Part shown: piece after piece, positions 1 through 11,062 of the stretch | Numbering within the stretch: the stretch's first letter is position 1 | Layout of the letters: each line of letters begins with the position of its first letter | Assembly (NCBI RefSeq): GCF_932294415.1 | Contig: NC_065542.1 | Coordinates: 53,502,406 to 53,566,405, forward strand | Length of the DNA stretch: 64,000 nt | Source of the DNA: Quercus robur | Taxonomy: Eukaryota > Streptophyta > Magnoliopsida > Fagales > Fagaceae | Direction of reading: 5' to 3' | Translations under genes and position numbers: made by a program | Notes under the pieces: model-generated | What the model saw: the letters and a program-made list of their open reading frames with translations, nothing else | What the model was told of the DNA's origin: nothing | The model's database searches: none

Positions 1-93
1 TCACACATTCGTAGTATCCATTACTGACTTGAAGATTTGAAACAAACATTATTGCTTTGGAAGCAGCCTGATTGGCTACAGAAATATGTTAAC

Positions 94-977
94 GATAAGA
101 GCCAAAGTTTGCCAGTTTACAAAAGCTCCAATTAAATATGTTAACGATACCCCACAACAAATCATCAACTGTATGAGTGGCAATTAGTAGGTGAACAGGG
201 CAATGACTTACACGGTTTCCACATTCATGAGACTTTTGCCTTACCTGATGAACAATTGTAAACCCTTCCCAAAGATTCTTAGGTGTTATTTCTGCTATAT
301 ATATAGGTACCTAATTGCTATCGGGAACACAATTAATTTTACTGTTTACATGAAAGATAAATCATTGAAACTGCAATCTAACAACTTACCACATAAGAAA
401 GGAGTCCCATCCCACAACCTACCAACAGTCTCCCAAGGTGAAGCCACCAAGCACCAAGCATTCAACATTATGAAGTGAAGCTAAGATAACATATCTACTT
501 ACGACAAATTAATTCCTGAAACAATTTTGTGACATAGTTGTTCCTGATCATGGATGATCATCTAAACTTTAGTTTTATGTAAGAGCAACTACAAAATTGT
601 GATGCTGCCTCAACGATTTCCATTATCCTTATGTAAACATCTTTTCAGATAAAATGTAGGGGTTTTCATGCATGTAACATTAACATTGATGTTTGGAACT
701 GCATAAAACAGGGAGATGGGATTCAAAACCTTTGAGAATGCTATGGCTAGCCACCCTGCCAGGCAGAATATCTCTGAAAAGCCCATTGTCTGCCTTGCAA
801 AACAACCAACAAATTGAAAAACTGATGAGATGTGGAGCTTGAACCTTAATAATACCACCGGTGATGATTCCATGGTGAAGTACCTATACCTCTTCTACCT
901 ATGTAATCTGCTATTTGGCCACTCACTATTGCACCCATCATTGTTCCAATTGTCAATATTGAACCAAAAAGTGAGTA
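94..977 (-). pseudogene. ERD6-like sugar transporter, partial and broken
   Basis: Five exon-like blocks on the minus strand read as consecutive pieces of an ERD6-like monosaccharide transporter (MFS membrane protein of the tonoplast or plasma membrane). In order: 977-890 ([20 protein letters not shown], then DYIGRRG), 789-730 (MGFSEIFCLAGWLAIAFSK), 455-390 (AWWLHLGRLLVG...LLSYV), 310-245 (VPIYIAEITPKNLWEGFTIV, then HQ) and 168-94 (LMICCGVSLTYLIGAFVNWQ, then TLALI). GT donors follow 890, 730, 390, 245 and 94, and AG acceptors precede 977, 310 and 168. Damage: the acceptor at 790-792 puts the next exon one base out of phase, and the acceptor expected before 455 is TT instead of AG. The N-terminal exons are absent where element 1 begins (~1143); C-terminal exons would lie left of the window. 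Family assignment is firm; pseudogene status is inferred from the two splice defects. Confidence 0.82.
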
Positions 978-1145
978 CTACAGTATAACCAAAAGATGTA
1001 GAGAAAATCATATACAAAAATGTATTAGGCAAGCAAAAGATAGTTTACGAAACAATGCAACAAAATGGATTTTGCACAAAGCAACACGATACAACATTTC
1101 ACTTCATTTTGAAAGCTCAAACAGTGACTTCTCTATGAAGGTCAC

Positions 1146-4100
1146 ATCATCTGTCCATCATGCGCAATCTATGGCAGCCGCTATGGCGGAATTGACTCGC
1201 CAAAACCAAAAGTTAAGAATGGAGATTAATATGAGGAGGCAGACACGTGAAGAACGTGAAGAAGGAGGACAAACACAGAGTCATGGTGATAGAGAGAATA
1301 CTGAAATTGGAAGTCAGTTCAGAGGCACCACTTCACAAACGGTACCACACTTGAAAGAAGAAATGGACCAAATGAAGAAAGTCATGGAGGAAATGAAAGA
1401 GAATATGAGGAGGGCGAATCCGATAGAAGATTTGGTTCACAGAACTGATTCCCCCTTCACGGCTTCCATCAACGGTCACCCTCTACCATCAAAGTTCAAG
1501 TTGCCTTCTCTGGATTCGTATGATGGAACATGCGACCCGTTTGATCACATCGCCACCTTTAAGACCACCATGCATCTTCAAGGGGTGCCTGACGAAATAA
1601 TGTGTAGAGCCTTTCCTACCACCCTCAAGGGCCCAGCACGAGTTTGGTTCAGCAAAATACTCCCGAATTCAGTAAGTTCTTTTGAAGAGTTGAGCAAGTT
1701 GTTCGTTAACAATTGCATTGGGGGACAGAGGCACAAGCGTTCCTCGTCCAGCTTGTTGACCATAGAGCAGGGGGAGAACGAGAGCCTGCGGTCATTCATC
1801 ACCCGTTTCAACAGAGAAGCCCTGAGTGTGGACGAAGCAGATGATAAGCTCCTATTGGCAGCCTTCCATAATGGGGTGAATTCAGATTTGTTTATACATA
1901 AACTCTATGAAAAAGAGCCCTAGTCCATGGCCGAACTTGTCCATTCGGCTCAAAATTTTATGAATGTAGAAGACGCGATCATTGCTAAGAAGAGGAAGAG
2001 GTCTGAGAGAGTAGACGCAAACCCCAATCGCCATCCCGAGCAAGGCCCTCGTCTAAAGAAGGGACGAATGGAAGAAATAAGAGTCATTATAGGGGGAAGT
2101 TCAACAGGCCAGTCGTCCGAGTCTAAGAAAGCATACTTGAAGGTAGTGCAGAGCGTCCAACTTTCTGGACGGTCACCGAGAGCAAGGTCCTCGGACGAAC
2201 AAGCAATCACCTTCACGGACGAAGACGCTGAGAGAATTCATCACCCCCATGATGATGCTCTCGTCATCACCTTATTAATTGCTGACTATACAACTAGAAG
2301 AGCTAGTCTCGTCATCACCTTTATATTATCCAGCTTTTCAGCAGATGAGGTTAGGACGAGACTAGCTCCGTCCAGTAAACTCCCCCCTAGTAGGTTTTGG
2401 TGGAATGAAGGTGTAACCCGTGGGTACTATTTCCTTATCAGTGGTAGTGGGGGCATACCCACGACAAATCACTAAGGATGTGAACTTCCTTGTGGTAGAT
2501 TGTCCATCCTCCTACAACGCCATAATTGGAAGACCAACTTTGAATAGTTGGAAGACTGTTACCTCTACTTACCACCTATCAGTCAAGTTTCCAACAGAAC
2601 ACGGAGTAGGGCAGGTACAAGGGGACCAACTAGCAGCAAGAGAATGTTACCTGGCCATGTTGGCCATGGATAAACAAGTTCAAGCCATGAATATTGAAGA
2701 AAAGAGAGTTGTAGCAGAGCCTACCGAAGCATTGGAAGATATTTCCTTGGATGAAGACAACCCTGAGAGGTGTACTGGGGTCGGAGCAAATCTAGAAGAG
2801 AAGATTAAGAAGGACCTCGTCTAATTTTTGAAGAAAAATATTGATGTGTTTGCATGGAGTCATGAGGACATGCCAGGTATAGACCCTAGTGTCATTACCT
2901 ACCGTCTGAATGTATGTCCTTCCTCCAAGCCAGTGCGGCAAAAAAAGAGGATGTTTGCCCTTGAGAGAGATGATGCTATCAAAGACGAGGTTCAAAAGTT
3001 GATGGTGGCTAAGTTTATTCGGGAATTGTACTACTTGGATTGGTTGGCCAATGTAGTAATGGTAAAAAAGGCAAACGACAAGTGGAGAATGTGTGTAAAT
3101 TTCACTGACTTAAACAAGGCTTGCCCCAAGAATAGTTATCCGCTGCCACGCATTGACCAGTTGGTAGACTCAACTACGGGCCACAAGTTACTTAGTTTCA
3201 TGGATGCTTTTTCTGGATACAATCAGATAAGGATGGACAAGGCAGATCAAGAGAAAACATCTTTTGTCACCAGTCAAGGCTTATTCTGTTATAAGGTGAT
3301 GCCATTTGGCTTAAAAAACGCAGGGGCAACATATCAGAGATTGGTAAACCACATGTTTCGTCTGCAGATTGGGCGGAGTGTGGAAATCTATGTAGATGAC
3401 ATGCTGGTGAAGAGTCAGGACGAGGGAAAGCATCTAGACGACTTGCAGGAGACATTTGACACACTGAGACAGTATCACATGAAGTTGAATCCTAGCAAAT
3501 GTGCTTTTGGAGTATCATCAGGGAAATTCCTTGGCTTTATGGTCTCCCACAGGGGAATTGAAGCGAATCCTGATAAAATTCAAGCAATACTGGACATGAA
3601 GCCTCCGCAAAATACCAAAGAAATCCAATCCCTTACTGGACGAGTTGCTGCACTTAACAGGTTTGTCTCTAAAGCCACTGACAAATGTTTGCCGTTTTTT
3701 AAGGTTCTTAGAAAAGCATTCGAATGGACCGATGAGTGTCAAAGAGCTTTCGAAGATCTGAAGGCATACCTTACCATGGCTCCGTTGCTGAGTCCGTTAG
3801 TGGTGGGAGAGGAGTTATATTTATACTTAGCAGTAACCCCGCATGCCGTGAGCTCAGCATTGATAAGAGAAGAAGATAAAGTGCAAAGACCTGTGTACTA
3901 TACGAGTAAGGCATTGAGGGGAGCGGAAGGACGGTATCCACAAATGGAGAAATTAGCCTTCGCATTGATCACCGCTTCCAGGAAGCTAAGGCTTTATTTC
4001 CAAGCACATGTCATTAATGTCATGACAGATCATCCGCTCAAGAAGGCAATGAATAGACTGGAAGCTGCAGGATGATTGTTTCAGTAGGATATAGAGCTTA

Positions 4101-5912
4101 GTGAGTTTGACATTAGATATCAACCAAGGCGTGCCATAAAAGCTTAAGCATTAGCAGATTTCATTACGGAGTTTACCCCAAGTCATGATGAGACAGAAGA
4201 CAGTAAGAGATGAGTCGTCCATGTGGATGGTTCGTCTACACGGCATGTAGGTGGAATTAGTGTGGTCTTACAATCCCCGGAAGGAGACAAACTGAAACAT
4301 AAGGTTCGTCTACAGTATCAAGCAACTAACAATGAAGTCGAGTATGAAGCCCTTCTCAAAGGACTAGAATTGGCTAAGTCTGTGGAAGCCAAGTCTATAC
4401 TAGTCCTGGGGGATTCTCAGTTGATCATGGGGCAAGTAAATGGGATGTATGAAGCGAAGGAAAAACGGATGAGGAAATACCTTAGTAGGGTGATGTGCCT
4501 TATGAAAAGATTTGAAAAAGCTGACTTCGTTCAAATCCCGAGGAAGGAGAACGTGGAAGCTGACACCATAGCAAAAGAAGCCTCAGCGAATGAATCAATG
4601 GACGAATTTGATGAAGTTCAGTATATGCCAAGTATAGACATCCCGGAAGTACAACAGGTGGATAGCAGAGGAAATTGGATGACCCCGATTATATCATACT
4701 TGAAAGACGGACGACTACCAGAAGAGAAGGATGAAGCCAGGAAGTTGAGGGTGAGATCGGCTAGGTACGTTCTTATGGACGAAGTACTATACAAGAGAGG
4801 CTTTTCTCAACCTTATCTTAGGTGCTTGGCTCCAGACGAAGCAAACTACGTACTGAGAGAAGTTCATGAAGGAGCATGTGGCAATCACTCAGGAGCCAGG
4901 TCACTTGTCCACAAGGTCGTCCGTGCAGGGTATTACTGGCCAAATATGCAAGTTGATGCTAAAGCATACGTTAAGGTCTACGACCAGTGCCAACAGTTTA
5001 GTAACGGCCCCAGACAACCATCAGAGTACCTCACTCCAATGGTGGCGCCGTGGCCCTTTGCATAATGGAGACTAGACATTTTGGGTCCTTTTCCTCTGGG
5101 CACAAGGCAGATGAAGTTTCTAGTCGTGGGTATCGATTATTTCACTAAATGGGTGGAAGCTGAACCGTTAGCAAATATCACACAACAGAATGTAAAAAAT
5201 TTCGTGTGGAAGAATATTGTGTGCAAATTTGGAGTACCAAAGGTATTGGTGTTTGATAACGGACGACAATTTGACAATGCACTTTTCAGGGACTTTTGCT
5301 TACACTTTGGAATTCAAAACCATTATTCCTTACCTGCACACCCCCAAGCCAACGGCCAAGCTGAAGTTGCAAACTGATCCTTGTTGAAAATCATCAAGAC
5401 TAGGCTTGAAGGGGGCAAAGGGAGTATGGCCAGACGAGTTACCAGGAGTTTTATGGGCGTACAGGACCACAGTGAGAACCCCTACGGGGGAGACTCCTTT
5501 CAAGCTAGCCTATGGAAGCGACGCAGTCATACTTGTAGAAGTACATATGGCCAATCACAGAGTGATGATGTATCAAGACAAGGATAATGAGGAGCAACTC
5601 CGTTTGAACCTCGATCTGATAGACGAGGTAAGGGTAGACGCAGAAAACAGGGCAGCAAAATACAAGAACCTCATGGCTAGGCAGTATGATGCGATGGTGA
5701 AGCCAAGACGTTTCAACATAGGAGATCTCATCTTAAGAAAGGTCTCTTTGTCAACCAAAAACCCAGCACATGGGAAGTTGGGCCCAAATTGGGAAGGACC
5801 CTATAAAGTTATCAACTGTAAAAGGCAAGGATCCTACTACTTGGAGGCCCTAGATGGGAGAAAATTGGAATATCATTGGAATGTAGAGCACCTGAGGAGG
5901 TATTATCAGTAA
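1146..5912 (+). pseudogene. gag-pol remnant of element 1
   Basis: Order of recognisable parts: gag core (FPTTLKGPARVWFSK, about 1609-1660); RT ([10 protein letters not shown] to YVDDMLVKS, about 3040-3420); first RNase H ([20 protein letters not shown], ~3820); a second RNase H (VDGSSTR, ~4223, then NNEVEYEA); integrase zinc finger (REVHEGACGNHSG, ~4860); core DDE region (ILGPFPLG, DNGRQF, HPQANGQAEV); and the terminal HWNVEHLRRYYQ. Lesions: TAG at 1921-1923; a deletion of roughly 0.3 kb at ~2062 that removes the gag zinc knuckle; loss of the protease DNGSS site near 2310; stops near 2822, 4073 and 5063-5065; TGA at 5375-5377; frameshift near 5400. The TAA at 5063-5065 is shared with element 3. 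Confidence 0.85.
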
Positions 5913-6817
5913 AAGTGAACCTATGGACGAGCTTGGACCTTGTCCATCTACTTACGTTCTACTAATATTGATGCTGTTTGTGTTTGATACTATTTATGTT
6001 TGATGTTGTTTGTGTTTGAAACTACTACCTTATTATTTATTATGTTGTGTCATGATTATGGACGAAGTTATGAAGTTTGTACTTATTAAATAAAAAGGCA
6101 TTAGTATGCATGTGCCTTATCTGTAAACGATATTTATGTTATGTACAAAATGTTGTGCGAATTTTACATCTCCATGCTATTTTCGTCCAAACCAACCCAC
6201 AAGGGGACTAAAAGATTCAAGACGAATAAATTCTCTGGACGCAGAGATGTAACATCTAAATTTTCTTGAGTAAAACAAGGCAAAAACCTTAGGTACACTC
6301 GTCCAACTCATGGACGAGGAAAAGCCTTATAGAGCATTTTCGTCCAATTTAAAGGTGAGAATCAAAAGCCAACTGAAACAATCCAACCTTTGGACGAGAG
6401 AAAAGTTAGGCAAAATAAGTTAGATGGTATGTAAAATCGGCTTGTAGGTCTTAAGACGAATAAAACTGAATACAAATACTACCTGCAAAGACGAGTTAGA
6501 CTAACAAATAATATGAAGAATATATATATTTTCGCCATGGACGAGCCAAAGCTAGAGTTGATATAAATAACAGCATAACAGCACTCGTCCATGCAAAGAA
6601 AATGAGCCTTCATTCATTCAAAAGGTGGACGTCCTACGTCCAAAAGCCCTTGTTAAGTCAAAAAACTGAAATGATTGTTTAAAAACCCCGTCCTAAAACC
6701 ATGGACGAGGCAAGTGTACTTTGGTTACATAAGAAGGTCCCAAAATAGAGGACCAAACAAAAACCAAATAAAAGAAAAAACAAACACAAAGATTGTCCAA
6801 GTATGAAAGTCTCGTCC
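5913..6817 (+). other. Noncoding internal region of element 1 with dense TGGACGA motif
   Basis: No reading frame. Lies between the pol stop and the antisense remnant, matching 50138-51037 of element 3. TGGACGA or TCGTCCA, or close variants (AGACGA, GGACGT), recur every few tens of bases. Confidence 0.6.
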
Positions 6818-7017
6818 TTAAGAAGAGGGGGCATGGGCATTGGGGTCGTCTTGGGGTGGCTGAGTGCTGGCGTCGTCCTCCACATTGACGTCATCGGAGC
6901 CGGTCTAAATAAGAGAGCTGGTGGCAGCAACAAGGTTAAGTTTGATTGAGCTAAAGTCAACTTCAGGGAAGTTCTCAATAGCATCCATTTTGAAATCCTC
7001 AAAACCAGCTGCATAAT
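6818..7017 (-). pseudogene. Last-exon remnant of the antisense gene of element 1
   Basis: On the minus strand this reads NYAAGFEDFKMDAIENFPEV then DFSSIKLNL, an internal TAG, then SDDVNVEDDA and a terminal stop at 6818-6820. It aligns with the C-terminal part of the antisense protein of element 3. The TAG replaces a CAG of element 3. The upstream exons are missing because the element is truncated at ~7017. Confidence 0.75.
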
Positions 7018-7412
7018 TACAAAAAATTGAGTTATATAACATTGAGTTATATATTTTGTAATTCACATCGAATTACAAAAAATTCGATGTGAATAAAAAA
7101 ACAAAGAAAATATATAATTAATAAAATTTAAAATACTAATCTAATAAAAAGAATTATATAGAATGATATAACATAACAAAGAAAGACATTTTTTTTAATC
7201 TTGTAGTGCTCGCCTACGAGGCTACAGCTGCAAAATCCTTGACAATGAGACACAAGCTTCACTTTATAATTATACGTCTTTTAGTTTGGCTAGGTCTCTC
7301 TCCATTCCTTCCCCCACGTGATTTGTCAATCACCTTAAAAAACAAAAATCATTCTATTTAAGAATAAAGAAAAAATAATCAGCTTATTAGTATGTTTAGT
7401 AATAAACAATTT

Positions 7413-7574
7413 GTGGGTTCCAGTTACCTCAACTGATAAAGTCTCTGATGGTTGTATAAGAGATCTGGGGTTCAATCCCTGTCTACGTTAAAAACTGATT
7501 GGTGTCTTGGTCTGATGATAAAGAGCTATTATCAGGAGCGGACGTCATAAGTTTGAAACTCTCTAAAAAAAAAA
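7413..7574 (+). mobile_element. tRNA-derived SINE with 15-bp target duplication
   Basis: Starts GTGGGTTCCAGTTACCTC, has a B-box-like GGTTCAATCCC and ends GAAACTCTCT plus oligo(A). Flanked by an exact 15-bp duplication, AGTAATAAACAATTT (7398-7412 and 7575-7589). Nearly identical over its length to the copy at 61376-61545. Confidence 0.85.
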
Positions 7575-7623
7575 AGTAATAAACAATTTTAAAAAAATTT
7601 TGATATTAGAAATATAATAAGAT

Positions 7624-7800
7624 TAATGTTACTGCTACAAACTATTTTATAATATTTTTATAAACTGTTGCTGTGTTCAATTTTTTATTAGTTTTCATCT
7701 AGACCCACTATTAATATTACTTTTTCATTTATTAATAATTACTCATTACATCAACAGTTTGTAAAATTTTTGGTAAAAAAATTTGTATTTTTAGCATTAC
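7624..7800. mobile_element. Inverted-repeat MITE
   Basis: Left arm TAATGTTACTGCTACAAACT pairs with the right arm, whose reverse complement begins GTAATGCTAAAAATACAAAT. The inner parts of both arms carry CAAACTGTTG-like sequence. About 177 bp, no coding. Target duplication not clear. Confidence 0.5.
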
Positions 7801-8051
7801 TTATATAATAAAACCTCAAAAAATTCAATTTTTTTTCTTTTTCCATTAAAAATTAAAAAAAAATTATAAACGAATATTCTTAAGGTACTGATTAATTTTC
7901 CCCTTAAAAAATAAACAGACGTGATTCTAGTGATAATTTGAATTCGGGACGTTTTAGTTTTTTATTTTTTTAAGAGAGTTTTAGTTAGAAATACCAAAAG
8001 TGTGTACAAACTAATAAAATCACTTGTAAATATCTTTGTCCAATGTCAAAA

Positions 8052-8127
8052 ATCAATCAATATTTTAATATGATAATAAATAAAGAGCCATCAATCAATA
8101 TTTTAATATGATAATAAATAAAGAGCA
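8052..8127. repeat. 38-bp unit in two exact tandem copies
   Basis: A unit beginning ATCAATCAATATTTTAATAT occupies 8052-8089 and is repeated at 8090-8127 without change. Confidence 0.85.
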
Positions 8128-8310
8128 ATCATTGTAACCTAATACTACTAATTAAATTCTTCATAATTATAAAAGTAAAAAAAAAAAATCATCACCCCCA
8201 ATCCCGTGTTATAGTCACACCCACCAGTTAGCACATATAAATAAACAAACCATTTTGCTTTCTTATAAAAAAAAAAAAAAAAAAAAAAAGTGTAACCGAG
8301 TATCTAAATT

Positions 8311-8311
8311 A

Positions 8312-8389
<78 letters not shown>

Positions 8390-8757
8390 AGATATGATGG
8401 GACACTCACCATCAAACTCAAAGTGAAAGAGCAATAGCAAACGCTTAAAAATCCCAATCACAAATCACACTTCAGTCTTTTCTTCCAGTCAATTATCAAA
8501 AATCTACACATCAAAGCAAAAGCAAAGCAAAAAAAAGCTTTGCGAAAATGGCGAACTTTCAAAGACACCAAATTATGAATGTGTTGAGGTTCAGACTATT
8601 AGCCTCCACCATTCTTCTCTCTCTTTCTCTTTTCCTCCCTCTCTCTTTTTTCTTCACTTCTCACTCCCATGCTTCCCACCTCCACCACCTTGTAAGTCTC
8701 CCTTCTATCTCTCTCTAGATCTCAATTTTTTTCTCGAGAAACAATCAGATTTCTATG
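8311..8757 (+). pseudogene. Duplicated 5' end (UTR, exon 1, donor) of an unidentified gene
   Basis: Near-identical to 59127-59555. Exon 1 runs 8548-8691: 48 codons beginning MANFQRHQIMNVLRF, with a strongly hydrophobic Leu/Ser/Phe stretch (residues about 17-38) like a signal peptide or anchor, ending HLHHL in phase 0 at a GTAAGT donor. Similarity stops about 60 bp into the intron at ~8757, where Mutator-like transposase sequence starts in mid-protein. No later exons were found, so this is a gene fragment. Confidence 0.7.
8316..8387 (+). repeat. (TC)n microsatellite in a 5' UTR-like region
   Basis: About 36 uninterrupted TC dinucleotides just upstream of the copied exon at 8548. The paralogous gene 5' end at 59.1 kb has a shorter CT tract in the same place. 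Confidence 0.9.
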
Positions 8758-9957
8758 GATTTGAGTTTGCACGAGCTTACAAGTTAAAGCATGGATATGG
8801 CATCGAGTTTTCAAAAAATGAGAAGTCTAGGGTGAGGTATAAATGTGTTGAAGGTTGTCCTTGGAAGGTGTTTGCAGGTATTGATAACGATGCAAACTTC
8901 TAGATTAGTGCATTATATGATACTTATACATGTAGTAGGTCTTTCTATAGCAAACAGGTTTCTGCAAATTGGGTGGCAGAAAAGTATGTTGACCAATTTC
9001 AGTCTAATATTGATTACCAAGCTAAAGATTTGGTAGCTATAATGGTGAGGGATGCACAAGTATAGCTTGCCTTGTCAAAAGCATATAGAGCTAGAGAAAT
9101 TGCTAAAGCCATGGCAAGAGGGGACTTTGGTAAGAAATACACCATGGTAACAAGCTACTGTGCGGAGTTGATGAGGTCTAACCTAGGTACCACAGTTAGA
9201 GTCATAGTTGCTATTCCTGGTCATAATTTCAAGAGGGTCTACGTGTGCTTAGCTGCATGTAAAGAGGGATTTGTTGGTGATTGTAGGCCATTGATAAGCT
9301 TGGATTCTTGTCATTTGAAGGATACAGTTGCTAGCTAATTTCTAGCAGTTGTGGGTATAGATGGAAATGATGGTATATACCCAATTACTTATGTTGTTAC
9401 TGAGGCAAAGAATAAGGAGACTTGGACATGGTTTTTGGAGAATTTAATAGGTGATATAGGGCCTATAGGGATCCATGGATGGTGCTTTATTTCAGACCAA
9501 TAGAAAGGGTTACTTCCTACTTTAGTTGACGTGGTGCTAGACGCATACCATAAATTCTGTGTGAGGCATTTGTTCGCTTACTTCAAGAAGAACTATAAAG
9601 GAAAAGAGTTAAATGACTTGATGTGGGGGGCAGCTAAGCCATCAACAAGACCAGCATTTGAAAGTTTTAGGAAGTAGATGGAAATAGAGAGCAAGGATGC
9701 ACATTATGAGCTAAGAAGTAAGTCAACCCACTAGTGGGCTAGGCATGCTTTCCCCTATTATCCAAGGTGTGATATGCTATTAAATAATCTTTGTGAGATT
9801 TTTAATTCTAAGATCATGGGTGCAAGAAAAAAGCCATTGGTCACTTTGCTTGAAACCATTAGAAGATATCTCATGATTAGGATCTGAAAGAATGAATTTG
9901 ATGACTAAGTATTTAGACCCTATTTGTCAAAAGATCCAACAAAAATTGGAGAAATAT

Positions 9958-10004
9958 AAAGAGACTAGCATTTTTTTTTTTTGAGAAACAAAGAGACTAG
10001 CATT
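9958..10004. mobile_element. Micro-retroposon a: oligo(T)+GAGAAAC with 15-bp target duplication
   Basis: AAAGAGACTAGCATT occurs at 9958-9972 and again at 9990-10004. Only 17 nt lie between: ten T then GAGAAAC. On the other strand the insert is GTTTCTC followed by oligo(A). Confidence 0.75.
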
Positions 10005-10709
10005 GATTGCACATCTATTTGGTCAAGTGGGGCAAAGTGGGAGGTGAATACTTATGGGAAGCAGTTTGTGGTTGATATTGAGAAACATTCATGTGCTTTC
10101 AATAGGTGGGATTTGACTGGGATCCCTTGTAAGCATGCTATGAGCGTAATAGCTTTCAGGAAAGAACGGGCTGAGGATGATGTTCATGACTTCTATAAGA
10201 CGGATACATATATTGCTTTATATTCACATCACATTCAGCCATGCAATGGTCCTGATTTATGGTCGGACACAAATGGAGATGCAATACTTCCTCCAATACA
10301 TAAAATTTAGCTAGGGAAGGCTAAGATTAATAGAAGAAGAAATGATAAAGATGAAGTACATAACCCTTATAGGATGAAGAGGAATCAAACAAGTTTAAGA
10401 TATACACATTGTCATCAATTGAGGCATAAAAGAAGGACCTGCTGGAGCAATTAAAAGCCACCAATAGTGGCAACTGATCAAGGCAAAGGCAAGGCAGCAA
10501 ATGACAAGGGCAATGGCAAGTCAACAACTAGTGGCAGAAAGAAGGGACTTGAATTCATTTCAATTAGATCATTAATTCAGTAAATTGTGTACAATGCTAA
10601 TGTTCTTTACATGTAGGCCTCCAACTCTAAGGAGCACTTTATGGGATTCAGAGTGCAAGTAGATAGTACATTTAGCAGCCAACAAAGCAATGTATTTGTG
10701 TTATATATA

Positions 10710-10909
10710 GTGTGTGTTTAGCAAAAATTAAAAAGTTAGCTTATTTTACTATTCAGCTTATTTTTGCTACTATTTATGAACCCCACTGCACTTTTTGATA
10801 CTATTCATGGGTTTTATTGTACTATTTCATCTAACTTTTACTTTTATTTACAGTACTTTTAGTAAAAAGTTTTTAATTTCAGCAAAATAAGCGAATCCCA
10901 AACAAGCCC
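10710..10909. mobile_element. MITE-like inverted-repeat element
   Basis: Left end GTGTGTGTTTAGCAAAAATT and right end, whose reverse complement begins TGGGCTTGTTTGGGATTCGC, share the GTTT(A/G)GC-type terminus and AGCTTATTTT/AAAATAAGC inner motifs of common plant MITEs. About 200 bp, noncoding. Confidence 0.45.
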
Positions 10910-11062
10910 ATAATATATTTATTACTTATACAAACTTGTTTTTTGGAAAGAGAGTCTAATGGCCATGTAATTTTTCACATTCAGGCTGCCAATGTTGGGG
11001 GGAACTTGAAGAGATATAGAGTAAGAGCTGATGGTAGTCAACAAAGCAGCAAAACTTAGTTA

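Larger units (their letters stand above)
1143..7017 (+). mobile_element. Element 1: truncated Ty3/Gypsy (Tat-type) retrotransposon
   Basis: Close relative of element 3 (44394-54093), colinear with its internal region. Homology starts inside gag near 1143 and stops inside the last antisense exon near 7017. No LTR, primer-binding site or 5' gag is present, and no target duplication was found, so both ends are deletion or recombination breakpoints. The body contains gag-pol (stops, frameshifts, deletions), a noncoding stretch rich in TGGACGA/TCGTCCA, and the 3' end of the antisense gene. It is immobile. Confidence 0.85.
7018..8310. other. AT-rich intergenic DNA with small repeats
   Basis: No gene seen. 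Contains a SINE (7413-7574), an inverted-repeat MITE (7624-7800), a 38-bp tandem duplication (8052-8127) and a poly(A) tract near 8268-8289. Confidence 0.6.
8757..11062 (+). pseudogene. Mutator-like (MuDR) transposase, degenerate
   Basis: A chain of collinear frames reads as a plant MULE transposase. An N-terminal zinc-binding part (YKCVEGCPWKVFAG, ~8842-8880) is followed by the middle region (NFKRVYVCLAACKEGFVGDC, LISLDSCHLKD, ~9225-9325), the catalytic-core vicinity (AVVGIDGNDGIYPITYVVTE, ~9348-9410), the SWIM zinc finger (CAFNRWDLTGIPCKHAMSVI, ~10090-10150) and a C-terminal knuckle-like tail (~10380-10450). Short exon-like blocks ending in QQS occur near 10613-10685 and 10983-11060. In-frame stops occur near 9064, 9337, 9499, 9676 and 9733, and a micro-retroposon splits it at 9958-10004. 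The N-terminus is missing and no terminal inverted repeats were identified. Confidence 0.85.

Noticed and set aside
6679..7014. A 111-codon minus-strand frame
   Set aside because: It is in the wrong frame. The adjacent minus-strand frame matches the antisense protein of element 3.
8255..8437. Frame coding a long Ser-Leu repeat
   Set aside because: Translation of the (TC)n microsatellite in a leader region.
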